In this document: positions 38,315 to 50,989 of the stretch, piece after piece
Numbering within the stretch: the stretch's first letter is position 1
How the letters are laid out: every line of letters starts with the position of its first letter
Program-made: the position numbers and the translations under genes
The notes under the pieces: model-generated
What the model saw: only the letters and a program-made list of their open reading frames with translations
Databases searched by the model: none
Told to the model about the DNA's origin: nothing
Source: Cavenderia fasciculata
Taxonomy: Eukaryota; Evosea; Eumycetozoa; Acytosteliales; Cavenderiaceae
Reading direction: 5' to 3'
Length of the DNA stretch: 64,000 nucleotides
Assembly (NCBI RefSeq): GCF_000203815.1
Contig: NW_004457729.1
Coordinates: 2,542,674 to 2,606,673 of the forward strand

Positions 38315-40572
38315 TTGTCATAAATAATTAATAACAAGGGTATGAATTTTTATTCCTAAAGTTGAACAGTACAGAAAGAAAAGATTAATCTCCCCAGTTA
38401 TTTTTTCCAAAATAAAAACGTAAATTATAGATATTTAAATAAATAAATGTAGAGATGGTGATGATGAATAATAACACAAATTCTTGGTTTAAAGAATGGA
38501 TGGATACTTTTTAAAAAAAAAAAAAAAAGTAAAACAACAACAACAACAATGCAACCAAACTAAACTAAATCGAACATGCCAACTAGTTGCATCGCCAATG
38601 ATGAATATATGCATGCTCTTGGGATTTTCTCGTGTGTATTGTTTAGAAAATCCAGGTGCGACAATAATAACAAGTGGAGAATTGTTATTCTTCACATTCA
38701 ATCTAGAAAGCTGCAGTTGGATCGTGTACAAAAGTAAAATTGGGTGTATGTTGGGAAATAGGGACACAATTTATAGTAGTTGATTTTTAATTGTTGATAG
38801 AAAGATAGATACATGACGATAAACTTTATAAATTTCTTCTTCTTCTCCTCCTTTTGCTGGGGGGGGTGGTAGCGTATAAATCTCTAGAGATACCAAACTT
38901 TTTTTTCATTAATAAAAAAGAGGGAGTGAGAGAGAGATAGAGATAGTGGGTGCGTAAACCATATAGTCATAATTATTATTTTAAAATTTACGACAGAGTA
39001 TGTATGGAATAAAATGTACATCCCTCTCTTCTCTCCTCACTTATTTTAAAAAATGATAAATAATTATTTTGTTTGTGTGGAAGCTATAGATTTTTTATGT
39101 TGTGGAATAGATTGATAGATGGATCTCTAATATTTTGTGGGTGTGTATCTTTGTGTTTGCGTGATTTATGATGTTTATTATTGGTGATATTGTCTTGCTA
39201 TATATGTATATCACTAGTATGAATAAATGAATGAAAAGTGTTTGTCGATATCTATCTATCACTATCTAATGTGTAGATATAAAAAAAAATACGAAAAATG
39301 ATGAAATCTAGATTTGGTAATCATCCACTTCCTGTCCTGTCATGTCTGGTACTACACTAAATTGAATTCTACATACATTACTATTGATTACCTAATCATA
39401 AATGATTTGGAAAATAATAATAAATAATAATTGATGATTGATTGAATGATTGATGAAGGACGATGGATGGGTGGATGGATGGAAATTTAGGATTGATTCT
39501 TTATTAATATTTAAATACTTACAATTTTAATATTTGTTTTTTTGCTAAATATTAAATAAATAAATTAAAACAACTCTCTCTCTGTATCGAGTAGTAGAAT
39601 GTATATTATTAATCCTACTTGGTCAATGAAATTTATACTTGGTGTGTGGGGGAGTGTGAGGTTGTTGGAACATGTTTGTTATTTCCAACCTTATAGTGTT
39701 TGCTTGTTTGTTTGCTAGCTAGCTGGTTTGGTTAATTATTATTATTCAAAGATTCAAAATTACTGTGGAACCATATAAATCATTGATATATATATAGAAG
39801 AATTCTTCCACCAGCTGTGTCTCCGGAATATACATTTTTGGATTTCCATAACGACAATGAGAAGGGTTGCTTTTCAATATCGCTAGTTGCAATGAATGAT
39901 AGTATGAATTTCCAATCTTTCATATCACATTCTTCCAGTATCTGAATTTTGAACCCACTACACTACTACTATTTGTCGTCTCACTCTCTCTCTCCCGAGA
40001 CATGTCTCATTGGGTGTAAGTGTGGTGGTGGAAAATATCTCTAATCTTTATTGTGTGTAGTGAGAGTGGTATGAATAATTTTTTACACATTCTATTGTTT
40101 ATCTCATCCTACTTTCCATCCCATTCAAATATATACCAAACATGATACAATGATTCAGTGTATCTATTTCATTTCATTCCATTTTTTGATTCTTCCCAAA
40201 ATGTCTAATTTATATTTTTAGAATAAAATTATAATCAGTAATGGGAACAAAAAATAATGGGATATATATATATAATATAATATATTATATTATAATATAT
40301 TATATTCAAATATAGAGAGGTTTGATTTTATTTTTTTTATCGAATATACATACATATATTCGATTATTTTGAGTGATATTATTACTATTACCATTATTTT
40401 ATTATTATTATTATACAAGGAGGGTAGAAAGAAAATAAATAAAAATCATTAAATTGAATCTATTTTTCTATCTCTCTCGATTATTATTATTTCGCAACAA
40501 AGATTGATTATATATATAAATAATGTGTGTTTTGTTTGTTTGTTTGTTTGTTTGTTTGTTTGTTTTAGGTTA
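38315..40572. other. Longest gene-free stretch of the window (about 2.3 kb)
   Basis: It lies between the noxC 5' end and the 3' end of the gelsolin-family gene. It holds an A-run at 38513-38527, a GGAT-rich microsatellite near 39460-39480, a TA palindrome at 40261-40306, and a (GTTT)n run at 40531-40564. Open frames at 38489-38783 on both strands lack coding character. A less AT-rich piece at 39800-39970 is unexplained. Confidence 0.5.
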
Positions 40573-43500
40573 TTATTTTCTTGGACTACCAAAAGATCCA
40601 GTTCTATTGTGTCTTTGATTTGATTTTTTACGATGGAAATTGGGAGAGTGTTGTGGAGAAGATGAAAGTGGTGGAAGAGCAGCAGCCAATGGGATTGCAG
40701 CTGATATACCTCCAGCTGCAGCGTTGGATGGTGAAGATGATAGAGGTGAGAAGTTTGGCAATTCACAAGACTTTGAAATGGGTGTTCCACTCGATGAATT
40801 TGGTGTATTGCTTTGACTGAGACTTCTGTTTCTTGGTTTCTTTTTGTTATTCTTTTTTCTATTACCTTTTGGACTGTTTTGTGATTGTTGATTATTATTG
40901 TTGTTGTTTGGCAATTCAAAAGCAAACAATAAATCTCCATTTGAAGAAACTGATATAGATTCATTATTATAATGTTTATATCCAGTTGTATTCTCTTCAT
41001 CCTCTTCTTCTTGTTGTCCTTTTTGTGGTTGTGGTTGTTCTTCATTTGGTGGTGTAACTATTAATTGTGGACTTTCAGTTGTTGTTGTAGTAGTAGTTGT
41101 AGTAGTAGTTTCTTCTTCAACATTGATAGGTGTTGGTTTATCTCCTTCTTCTTCCTCCTCTGTTGATAAAGTTGAAACTGTTTCTTCTCTCTTTTCCTCA
41201 ACTTGTTCTTGTACTTGTTCAACTTCAACCTTTTCAGCTACTACTTCCTCTTGCTCAACTTGAACCTTTTCCACCACTTCAACCTTTTCAACTACTTGAT
41301 CTTGTTTCTTATTATTATCAACCAATAAATTATCAAGTTCATCTTGAGATACAATTTGCTGTTGTGATTGTTCTTTTTGTTGTTGTTGTTCTTTTTGTTT
41401 CTTTAATTCTAATGGATCAATGAAAACCTTTGCAATAACTTGTTTCCAAGAGTTAAAGAATGATTTGAAGAGGATGGTTTCTTTTCCTTCATCAATGACA
41501 GTGATTGGGGTGTCGGCTGGACGATCATCATTGATGTTGTCACGATATTGCTTGGCAAGAGAGGCAGTCTGTTTGAACTTGGCGTCTGTTGTTTTGGCAC
41601 CTCTCCAGACAAAGATTTCATCATAACGATCGAGGATTGCATTTTCCTCGGTGTTTAGATCGACCTGAGAGAATGGTTTGATTTGCTCGGCCTTGAATAC
41701 ACCGGTCGACTCTGTGGTGAGATAGAATCTAAATTGCTTTGGCTTGTCTTGGTAACAATCGGCATAGTCTTGACGTCCACCCAAAATCTTCCAAAATGTC
41801 TCTGGCTCCTCACCCTCTTCAATCTCCTTGACAGGTGCTTCATAGTCGGGTGGCAAAAAGGTGTAGAGATCGGATGCGAGGGCACGCTCGGCATCGTTGG
41901 ATGCACGTCCGTGCCACACCAAGATAACCTTGCCCGGGATGATAACGACAAACGAGTCGAGTGAGCACAGCTTGGCGGCAGACATGTCGCCTGCGAGTTG
42001 TGTGCCTCTGCACTTGCCATCGGCGCCACGCACCTGGAACATGGACGGCTTGCTCGTAGAGAGGTCGTCGTTGACAACGATAGTCTCGCGACCAAACAGG
42101 CTGTAAAACTCGTTGGGCTCTTTGTTTTGTGAGATACGGTATTCGGTGGGATCGTCACTCTGCAGCGACTGCATCTTTTCCCTGATATCCTTGTACAAGC
42201 CAAACTTGTAGGAAATGTAGTTGCGCGAGTTGGCAAAACTGCCCTCCCAGTAAAAGATGACCGACTTTATCGAGTTCTTGTCGGCTGGACGGTAGATAAA
42301 GTGACATACGTACGAACGGTTCGAGTAAAACACGCCAAAGTCGTCTTCTTCCACTCGTTTAAACTGACCGTTGTTGCCGGCACACGACCACACCAACAAC
42401 TTGCCTTTGTGGTCATTGGAACCCAAATGAATCTCTGGAATCTCCTTTTCTTGAAACATCTCGTCCAATAAAAACGATGGAGCCTCTTTTTTCTTGGATG
42501 CCAATCCCAAATAAGACATCATATGTTTTTCACTCTCTTTCCACACCTTGAACTTGCTCTTGAACAAAGCACCTTCAGCACCATCAAAGACGGGTGTGAT
42601 GCATGTGTTGGCAGGACGTTCAAACATGGTGAGGAAACGTTTGGCCAATGTGACAGATACCTCACGCTCAGCCTTGCTCGACTTTTCACCTTGCCATACA
42701 AAGATTTCATGTTCACAATCCAAAATAAAACAACTGGTTGATAAAAACATCTCTTGTGTAACGACTTCCTCGTCGATTGGAATGACATTTAATTTACCGT
42801 CGACATTGCCAACTCTATACAAAAAGTATTCTGGTTCCAATTCATCTCCATTTTCATCCAACATTGATTCACTCTTTTCTGCAGTCACCTTTAATTTCTC
42901 TCCTTTTGTAACTCCCAACATATATAAAAATGTTAAATGTTCTTCTCCATATTCTAAATAAATAAAAATAAAATAATATATTGATTAGATAATTCTCTTT
43001 TCTTTTCTTTTCTTTTCTGTTCTTTTCTTATTCATTTTCATACCCAATGGAATAACAGCTCTTTGACATCCAACTTCAACTTTTAATTTCTGAGCCATTT
43101 GAATGGCTTTAGCACGCTTTTGACTATGGACCTTGTCGGTACTCCAAACAAACATATATGATTCACTTTGGATAATAAAGACATCGGTCAAGTTTAATGA
43201 ACTGTGAGATAATTGTACATTGATGAAATGGTATGGTTCTTCTGATCCAGTTACTTGAATCAACTTGGCTCCATGATGAATATTTACTGATGATACAACT
43301 GGCGTTGGTTGCGATACAACTGAACCAGTTGGTTGTGTTGGTTGTTTGACAACTTCTTCAGTAGCTGCTACAACGGCAACTGGTGTTGGTTGTTCTGGTT
43401 CTACTTTTTGATTATTATTACATTCCTCTTCTTCTGTTGTAGTGGTAGTTTGAGTTGTTTGTTCTTCTTCATCAACAATTGTAGTAGTAGGGACGGAAGG

Positions 43501-43713
43501 AGTCTCCTCAATATCTTCCCTTACACTTTCCTGTTGTTGCTCTTCTCCCTGTTCTTGCTCTTCTTGTTGTTCTCGTTCCTCTGTTGATACACTAAAACTA
43601 GTAACAGTAAGAGTAGCAGTAGCCAGAGTTGAATCTTCTTCTTCTTGAACCTCCTTTGATACAACTGGTTGTTCCTCTTGTTGTATTTCTTGTTGTATAT
43701 CTTCAACCTCCAT
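40573..43713 (-). CDS. Gelsolin-related protein (GRP125-like)
   Basis: Exons 43044..43713 and 40573..42953, 1016 residues. The N-terminal 150 residues are rich in Glu, Gln and Thr. Gelsolin-like repeats then run from about residue 165 to 760, with typical cores: VFIIQSESYMFVWSTDKV, CFILDCEHEIFVWQGEKS, FVVIIPGKVILVWHGRAS and AILDRYDEIFVWRGAKT, each followed by a Lys/Arg-rich helix. The C-terminal 250 residues are Gln/Glu/Thr-rich and basic at the end (RKKNNKKKPRNRS). Gelsolin repeats bind, cap or sever actin under Ca2+ or PIP2. Low-complexity tails around gelsolin repeats and the size suggest GRP125 of Dictyostelium, linked to phototaxis; a villin-type headpiece is absent. The exact orthologue is not proven. 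Confidence 0.88.
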
Positions 43714-44181
43714 TATGATTATGAGATGATTTCAAAAGTATTTGACGAAAAGGGGAGATATACCAAGAAGAAAGTAATAGGTTGGTAGGTTGGTTGGGCA
43801 AGTAGTACTAATAACAAAAAAAAAAAAACAAATTTTTATAATATATATATATAAAGATACAAGTATATAGATATACAGATTTAAACGATGATAATATTGG
43901 TGGTAGTAGTAGTAGTGATAACGATGATGATAATAGTAATAATAATACAACAAATGGATGGGATGGTGTGTGAATAAAGGAATGAATGAAGTAAACTAAC
44001 CTTTTGGAAAGGATACATGCTAGCCAGCCTTATTATCAGAAAAAAACAAAAAAATTAAAAAAATCCAAAAAAATAAGGGTGTGGTGTAAAGTGTCAGACA
44101 CGATCATTCAGTGACTGAGAACATACATCTGATAATCAAACAGATTCTATTTCAAATATATAGCAAAGAAGAAGAAGAAAG
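43714..44181. other. Intergenic region, divergent promoters
   Basis: Shared upstream region of the gelsolin-family gene (minus) and NDUFA6 (plus), with TA, A and GATGATG-type runs. No further feature recognised. Confidence 0.4.
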
Positions 44182-44654
44182 ATGTCATCCAATTTAATAG
44201 CCATCAAGACACTCAGACCAGCATTTGTCAGCTCTTCATTTGAAGCTGCTCGTTCAAGAAGTCTCAAATTATATAGAAACGCTATTCGTTCAGTACCAGT
44301 ACTCATCCAACATTACAATCTTTCATACAATATTTCTGATATGCATGCTAGAATTAAAGGTACAATATCAATATTAGTAGTAGTAGCTAGTAGACGTAGT
44401 AGACAGTACTAACTAACAAGTATTGTTTGTTTTGTAATATAATAGCCGATTTCAGACAATTCGATAAGATTGAAGATAAAGGTGTTTTGGATAGATTATC
44501 ATTCATTGGAGAGACTGAACTCTTTGATGCTGTATCATTGTTAAAGACTAGAAGTCATGTTGTCAACTATTTCGATGAGATTCCAAACTCTCAAAACAAA
44601 AAGCAAATCAGTGAAGGAGAGGATTTATTAAAGAAATTCTTTTCAAATATTTAA
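44182..44654 (+). CDS. ndufa6: Mitochondrial complex I subunit NDUFA6 (LYR family)
   Basis: Exons 44182..44359 and 44446..44654, 128 residues, the usual size. The LYR signature is in SRSLKLYRNAIRSVP (residues 26-40). The rest (IKADFRQFDKIEDKGVLDRL, then ELFDAVSLLKTRSHVVNYF) follows NDUFA6/B14. LYR proteins bind the mitochondrial acyl carrier protein. NDUFA6 anchors it to the matrix arm of NADH:ubiquinone oxidoreductase. Nuclear gene; no cleavable presequence is obvious, as is normal for this subunit. Confidence 0.92.
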
Positions 44655-45019
44655 ACTATAGTAATAATAATAATAATAACAACATAATAACAACAATATA
44701 ATAACAAATAGAACCCGTGATATGATCATCACCCACCGATTAATCAACTAAACTAAAATCAAAAAAAGATAGATAATATAAAAATTATACACCTCTTTGT
44801 AAATCAGATATCAAGAATGATCCATTCATCATTCATTCATTCATTCATTCATTTTTTGAAAGAATAATATATATTTGGATGGATGGACACATATTCGGAA
44901 ACATAACTTGATGATCAATTCAATCATTGGTTAAAACTCATTGGAAATGAGTATTTCTATTTTATGATACAATGATAATAATGATGATGATGATGATGAT
45001 GATAATTTAATTTATTAAT
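44655..45019. other. Intergenic region between convergent genes
   Basis: 3' flanks of ndufa6 and the ankyrin-KH gene, with ATT and GATGAT runs and a CATT repeat near 44830-44852. Nothing else seen. Confidence 0.4.
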
Positions 45020-46404
45020 TTAATTTGAATTGACTTCTACTGCCTCTGAAGATACTACTACTGGAGTTTGTTCTTGTTGTTTTTGTTGTTGTTCTTGCTG
45101 TTCTTGATTATTTGATTCATTTTTCTTTTTCTCCTCTTTTTTAAATCCTCCATTTCCATTTCCATTTGTTCTACTACCATTTGATTTAATTGCTCCATTA
45201 TTATTATTATTATTTGATCTATTTTTATCCCTATTATTATTATTATTATTATCTTTAGATTCACGGTGATGATGATGACCATTACTATCTTTATCCTTTG
45301 TATTATTATTATTATGATTATTATCTTTATCTTTCTTTTCCTTTGTATTCTTGATTATTTTGTTGATTTCTTGCATTGCCTTTGTTACATTATCAATGTC
45401 ACCTTGAATTTCAACGGCAGTGTTGGCACTGTCGGGTGGTGGGATAGTAATCTTTACCTTGAATTCTTCACGAAGACGTTTGATGGTGCTACCTCCACTA
45501 CCAATAATGAGACGGTGATTCTCTTTGGCAATGTTGGGGACCTTGAGCAAGGTGATTTCGTCGCCTTCAGGCTCAGCCTCTACCATCTTCTTTTTTGGTT
45601 CCTTGGGCTTGATCATTTCCAGTATTCTTTGACGTGCAATCTCTACATCATCCTTTCTACCCTTGATTTCAATACGATGGTCGGTATCTTTGATACCGGG
45701 GATATTGATCTGTGTGTTGGTGAGTTCACGCAACTCGTTCAACTTCTTGCCACCCTTTCCAATCACCTTTCCATGATCGACACGTTCAACGTGTACCTTG
45801 ACCGTGACTAGTTGGTCACCTTGCAACACCTCTTTAATCTTTGAAAAGATTGCCAATTGCTCTGGAATCAATCCGGAAACATTCTTGATGGTTGGGTCGG
45901 CACCAGCCTTGATCAAACAATCAATCATATCAAATTGATCTCTAATCGATGCAACCGTAACTAATTTATGTAAAGATGTTGATCCTACTCCATTTCCAAT
46001 GTTTGGATCAGCTCCTTTTTTAATTAAATATTTTACAATTCCTAAATAAGTTGACAAAATCAATATATTGATTGTTGGTAAACATTAGTTTACATTTCAC
46101 ACTACTCGACCATTCAATGATACATACTAGCTCTTCCTTTGACGATGGCACCATGAAGTGGTAAATCACCAAACTTGTCCTTTTGATTTGGACTGATTTT
46201 CTCCTTTTCAATCATACGTTTGACTGCTTCGAAATCATCAGATTCTGCTGCATACTTTAATAGTGATCCATTTTCAATATCTTTATCCGATGACAAGGAT
46301 GGTGATGATTTTTGTGTGGTGGTTGTGGCAGTGGTGGTAGTTGAGATTGTTTGATCAACTTGGTCGTCGTCAGATGTGATTGGTGGTTCTTCTGATGCTA
46401 TCAT
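45020..46404 (-). CDS. Ankyrin-repeat and KH-domain protein, probably RNA-binding
   Basis: Exons 46128..46404 and 45020..46041, 432 residues. I chose ATG at 46404 (MIASEEPPITSDDD). Residues 45-190 hold three ankyrin repeats (KYAAESDDFEAVKRMIEKE, FGDLPLHGAIVKGRARIVKYLIKKGADP and DMIDCLIKAGADPTIKN). Two KH domains follow, with GxxG loops in VIGKGGKKLNELRE and IIGSGGSTIKRLRE, each in the I-G-x-x-G context needed to clamp single-stranded RNA. The tail is Lys/Asn/Gln low complexity. It resembles the ANKHD1/MASK arrangement (ankyrin then KH) but is much smaller and has vigilin-like KH repeats. Role unknown; likely cytosolic mRNA binding. Confidence 0.85.
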
Positions 46405-47206
46405 CTTCTTTTCTTCTTTTTTGTACAATGAACTTCACTTAAAGTATGTTTAATAATAACCGAAATATTATATTATATATATATATAGTGATGATGATGA
46501 TGATAGAACGCACAACAACAAATTCTAATAAAATTTTGTGTTGGCTAGCAAATGTACGAGGAGGCGATGGTTTGTCGTCTTTTGGTCGATTTTTTATTGG
46601 TTGCACGAAAAAAAAACAAGGGGGCCCCAAATCGATCTAAACAAGATTGTTTGTTGTTGAACAAATATTAAGTAGGATTGTAACAAATAATTGAAATTAA
46701 GAAGAATAATAATAACAATAACAATAATAATAATGATAAAATAATGTAATAATAATGTGATGATGAAATGATGGAACATAAGGAAAATGAAATACTCAAA
46801 GTGTGGTTGGTTCCTCTCTCTCTCTCTTTTTGAAAAATGGAGGGATGCAGTATCATTAGTATTAAGTGATCACTTAACCACACATTTAACCAAAAAAAAC
46901 AACCATTTTACAACAATGGTGCTACTTTTGCTATTCTGGCTACTGTCAGTGCATCATCATATCATTGTATCATCAATGGAACTGAGTGTGAAAGGATATT
47001 GATATCACAAATATTATACTGATTGAATGAATGAACGAAGATGATTATGTATGAATAAAGACAGGACGTACTATACAACAATGGCAAATACCCCCGATTT
47101 TAATTATTCAAAAAAATCGAAAAAAAAGATAACTTGAGAAGAAAGTTTTTGTCGTTGAGTTGTTTCATTATTTGTTTATTATTATTATTATTAACTAAAG
47201 ATAAAA
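46405..47206. other. Intergenic region, divergent promoters
   Basis: Upstream DNA of the ankyrin-KH gene and of rpb6. A patch near 46540-46640 is less AT-rich. A 28-codon frame at 46916-47002 (MVLLLLFWLLSV) looks like a leader peptide but has no mature part and is not called. Confidence 0.4.
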
Positions 47207-47715
47207 ATGGACGAATACGGAGGAGGTGACGGGTATGATCTCAAAGATAGATAGATAGATAGAAGATAGATTGATAGATAGATTGATAGATTAGATTAGA
47301 GTGATAGATACTAATTCAATTATACGAATTCAAATTCATGTACGACTATAGATTTGATGGAGATGAACCAGAAGAAGATTTTGAAGAGTTTGTAGAAGAG
47401 ACTACCGATACTCCTTATACAGATATCGTAGATCCAAATCAACAACAAGAGGGTGCTGAACCTGGAAAGGTGCCACCACATCTCAGAAAGACTACTAGAT
47501 ATATGACCAAGTATGAACGTGCTAGATTGTTGGGTTCACGTGCTCTTCAAATTAGCATGAATGCTCCTATTATGGTCGAACTCGAAGGTGAAACTGATCC
47601 ATTACAAATCGCTTGGAAGGAATTGAGAGCAAAGAAGATTCCTTTAATCGTTAGACGTTTCCTTCCCAATGGTGCATACGAAGATTGGTCTGTCGATGAA
47701 TTAATCGTTACATAA
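47207..47715 (+). CDS. rpb6: RNA polymerase I/II/III common subunit Rpb6
   Basis: Exons 47207..47232 and 47352..47715, 129 residues. The N-terminus is acidic ([15 protein letters not shown]), and the C-terminal half is the omega-like fold: [39 protein letters not shown] and [19 protein letters not shown], nearly identical to human POLR2F. Rpb6 stabilises the largest subunit in all three polymerases. Exon 1 codes just eight full codons; the 119-bp intron contains a GATA repeat. Confidence 0.95.
47248..47308. repeat. GATA-type microsatellite in rpb6 intron 1
   Basis: Imperfect GATA/GATT tetranucleotide run inside the first intron of rpb6. Confidence 0.8.
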
Positions 47716-48171
47716 AAGAAAACAATCAACAACAACAACAATAAGAAAAGAGAAAAAAAAAGAACAACAAAGAAAAGAAAAAAGATATAATTGAAAGAAG
47801 AAAGAAGAAACAGGTGCAACAAAAAGAAGGAGGATAGGAATAACCAATAATAATAATAATAATAATCATTCAAGAAATGGATAGATAGAGAATATTATAA
47901 ATTGGCCAATTTCAATGTTTAATACTATAATATAGAGTATAATATAGAATCTAAGCATTGAATATAATATAATAATATTAATAGTAATAATATTAAATAA
48001 AGAAAAGATCAAAAAAAAAATATATATATAAAATCAACAAAAACAAAATAACATCGACTATATAGTACTATTTATACATTATTATCCGTTATACATATTT
48101 ATTAAACCTATTTACATAATATTTATCTACAAATTACTTTGAATTCAAAGCATCTATTTTAAAACTCTATT
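47716..48171. other. Intergenic region between convergent genes
   Basis: 3' flanks of rpb6 and the methyltransferase gene: purine-rich GAAAAGAAA sequence, ATA repeats and TA runs. Nothing else seen. Confidence 0.4.
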
Positions 48172-49133
48172 TTAAACTTTTAGATCAAATTTCCATAACT
48201 TTCCAACACCTGCACCATCTGTGTGATGATGATGATGGTAAGGAACAAGTTCATATTTTAAACCAAATCTATCAGCAATGTCAAGTGTCTTTGATGTTGT
48301 AAGATGGTCTCTTTGAATATAGGACAATAGGAAATAACAATCCTTGTTACTTCTCTTTTGAATTTTTAGAATGGTTGATACTAATGAAAACAATTGTAAT
48401 GCATTTTCAATTCCTGATGGAATTCTAAATAAATAAATAAATAAATAATTTGTTAATATTTTTGGTATTTAACTTTTAGATATGAATTAATTAATTCTTT
48501 TTTACATTATATCAGAAGCCATAATAAAGTCAAATGGAATGGGTACAGTATTGATTAGTTCTGGGATCGATTGAATACCCCAATTTAAACGAACTGCACA
48601 ACTAGTGAGTGAACAATCATTTAATCTAATATTTTCATTCAATGTTGGTATGTTGTCTCTACTCTCTGTCATCACAACTATACATCCAAGTTTGGCAGCA
48701 AACAATCCACACAATCCTTCACATGATCCAAGTTCCAATACACATTGTCCTTTGATATAATTTTCATTGTCTTTTAAAAATTGACAAATCATTTCTCTTC
48801 CAAGACTATCATTATTATTATTATTATTATTATTTCCATTTACTTGATCTTCTAGAATTATCTAAATATCATTTATGATGGAAATGAATGTATGTACATG
48901 ATAAAAAAAATGAAAAGGGAGTCATTTTCAATCCAACAATCTTACATCTGACGTTCCATTCTGATTGGAGAATGTTTTCAAACATATTCCATTACACAAA
49001 GTTGATTTGAAATTAAAACTAATTAAGTTATTATTAGAATGAATTGAGTAAGTGAAGTGGATCAAATGATGATGATTATGTTGTTTGCTTACCCTTCATT
49101 TGAAGTATTCAAGTTGAATTGATCCTCTCTCAT
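48172..49133 (-). CDS. Family-16 (METTL21-like) methyltransferase
   Basis: Exons 49093..49133, 48946..49018, 48506..48861 and 48172..48424, 240 residues. The first two exons are tiny but join in phase (MREDQFNLNTSNEGFNFKS). The SAM-binding motif I is CVLELGSCEGLCGLFAAKLG, followed by VVMTESRDNIPTLNENIRLN, then LNWGIQSIPE and PFDFIMASDII, the order of motifs in Methyltransf_16 enzymes that modify Lys on chaperones, VCP or translation factors. The final part has FLLSYIQRD and a His run. Substrate cannot be told. An Asn run precedes motif I. Confidence 0.82.
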
Positions 49134-49609
49134 TTCTCTTTATTAAACTCTATTTAAATATTAAAAACCTCCTAGCCTTTGAAACAAACAAACAAACAAA
49201 CAAATAAACAAACAAATATTAATAGAAACACAAATCGAAATTGAAATTGAATTTGAAATTGAATGTAATATTTTATTATTGTTATTATTATTATTATTAT
49301 ATCTCAAGGGTTATCATCTACTCTGTGTGTTGGTTTGCTGGTTGTGGTTGTGGTGGGCAGGGAAAGCAGTGGTTTACTTCCAAATTTGCTGCTTTTAAAA
49401 ATAAAATAATAATGTAGTAGTACGATGATATTATTGAATGATGATTGCTTGATTGCCCATCACCCCCACAACCAATGATTACCTAACAGAGATTATTTCT
49501 ATTTGTGTGTTTTTTATCAAATTTAATTTGAAAATCAGAAGTGTGAGCAGGTTTTAACGATTGCCCACCATCATTTTATCACTACAACTACTGCACACAC
49601 TCTAAAAAG
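49134..49609. other. Intergenic region, divergent promoters
   Basis: Shared upstream DNA of the methyltransferase and the TMEM70-like gene: CAAA repeats near 49185-49215, AAATTGAAATTG repeats near 49236-49263 and an ATT run. No other element. Confidence 0.4.
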
Positions 49610-50714
49610 ATGAACAGTCAATTAATCAAAAGAGGAATATCTGCTGCTACTGCTACTGCTGCACGTAACAGCAACGGTTACAGTTATAATTTACATACAA
49701 CCTCCTCCTCTTCCTCCTCTCACTACTCACACACTAGTCAACGTTTAAATCAAACCAAATTCAAATATACCCCTTCTACCACCAACACCAACACCATTAA
49801 CACTACTTTAGTTTCAAATCTAACCAATAGCAGTAATACATTATTATCTTCATCATCGTTGCTCTTAACTAGACAATCTACTTTTGCTGGACAATATGAA
49901 TCAAAGAGATCTATATTCTTTGCCAACCCATACGAAAAATACCTAACAAAGATCAAAGTTGATACTATTGATCCCAAGGAGAACGTACTTGTCTATCAAC
50001 ACGACAGAGAGACTGTCTTTGCTGGTGTAAAGACTCTTTTAATTGGTCAATGTGCTGCTAGTGTTTTATTCCCAGTTGCTACTTTGGCAAAAGGTTTAGA
50101 GGTATGTAGATAGAATACATATATATAAGTTATATAAGTTTATGAATATTCATATTGATTGATTGATCTGATCTGATTTGGTTTAGGCAAAATATCAAAT
50201 GATGGGAGCATTATTATTGGCATGGAGTGGAACATTTTATTTTATGGGTAAGAGATTGGTATCTAATTTGGCAACAAGAGTCTATTACAACAAAGCAGAG
50301 AATTGTATTTTGTTGGTTCACTATTATCCAAACCAACAGGTTTTAAAGATTCCAATCGATCAAATCAAACCATCACTCAACACTCCGGAATCACTCTACA
50401 TTCTCCTTGAAGACAACACAATGTTTATGCTTCAAAATACGGCCAAGGTCAATGATGAAGTGTTGACCTATATCATGTCTGGACAAGAATATGAATTCAA
50501 AGTACGTCAAAGAGACGAAAAAGAATACAATGAAATGGTTGAACTCAGTCGTGAAAAGATCCACGACATCATTAAATCCAATAATGATTTGGATAAAGAA
50601 TTGGAAAAGGTTGAAAAAGAATTAAAGGAATTAAAAGAACAAGAAGAAAAGGATTTAAAAGAACAAGAGGAAAAGGATTTAAAAGATCAACAACAATCAG
50701 AACAAAAAAAGTAA
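49610..50714 (+). CDS. TMEM70/TMEM186-like mitochondrial membrane protein
   Basis: Exons 49610..50101 and 50187..50714, 339 residues. The N-terminal 95 residues are Ser/Thr/Asn-rich, poor in acids and start MNSQLIKRGISAATATAARN, a good mitochondrial presequence. Then ENVLVYQHDRETVFAGVKT leads into two membrane helices (LLIGQCAASVLFPVATLA and MMGALLLAWSGTFYFMG). After them comes LATRVYYNKAENCILLVHYY, a segment like the TMEM70/186/223 family, whose members assist assembly of ATP synthase or complex I. The C-terminal 70 residues are a Lys/Glu coiled coil (EKVEKELKELKEQEEKD). Family assignment is by layout and short motifs only. Confidence 0.65.
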
Positions 50715-50989
50715 ATAATTGGGAATAAATAAATAATTAATGAATGTTGTAAATCAATTGCCCCATGGTTTTGGTTGAAATTAATCTATATATATATAGG
50801 GTATGTATGTGTATGTTGTTTGTATAAAAAAGGTATGGACAAATGATATTCCTATTGTCCATTTGTTAAATGGTTTTTAATTATAAGTTAAAATGTAATC
50901 TATCTGTCTCGATCGTCAATGAAATCGATATTTAAGTATGTATGTATGTATGGTCTGTGTCTATCTATCTGTCTATCTTGATCATGTTT

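Noticed and set aside
38489-38783. Overlapping 90-codon frames on both strands
   Set aside because: No codon bias, no splice context, and a poly-Lys start from an A-run; judged chance.
46916-47002. 28-codon frame starting MVLLLLFWLLSV
   Set aside because: Leader-like hydrophobic start but no mature protein and no good splice donor leading to another exon.
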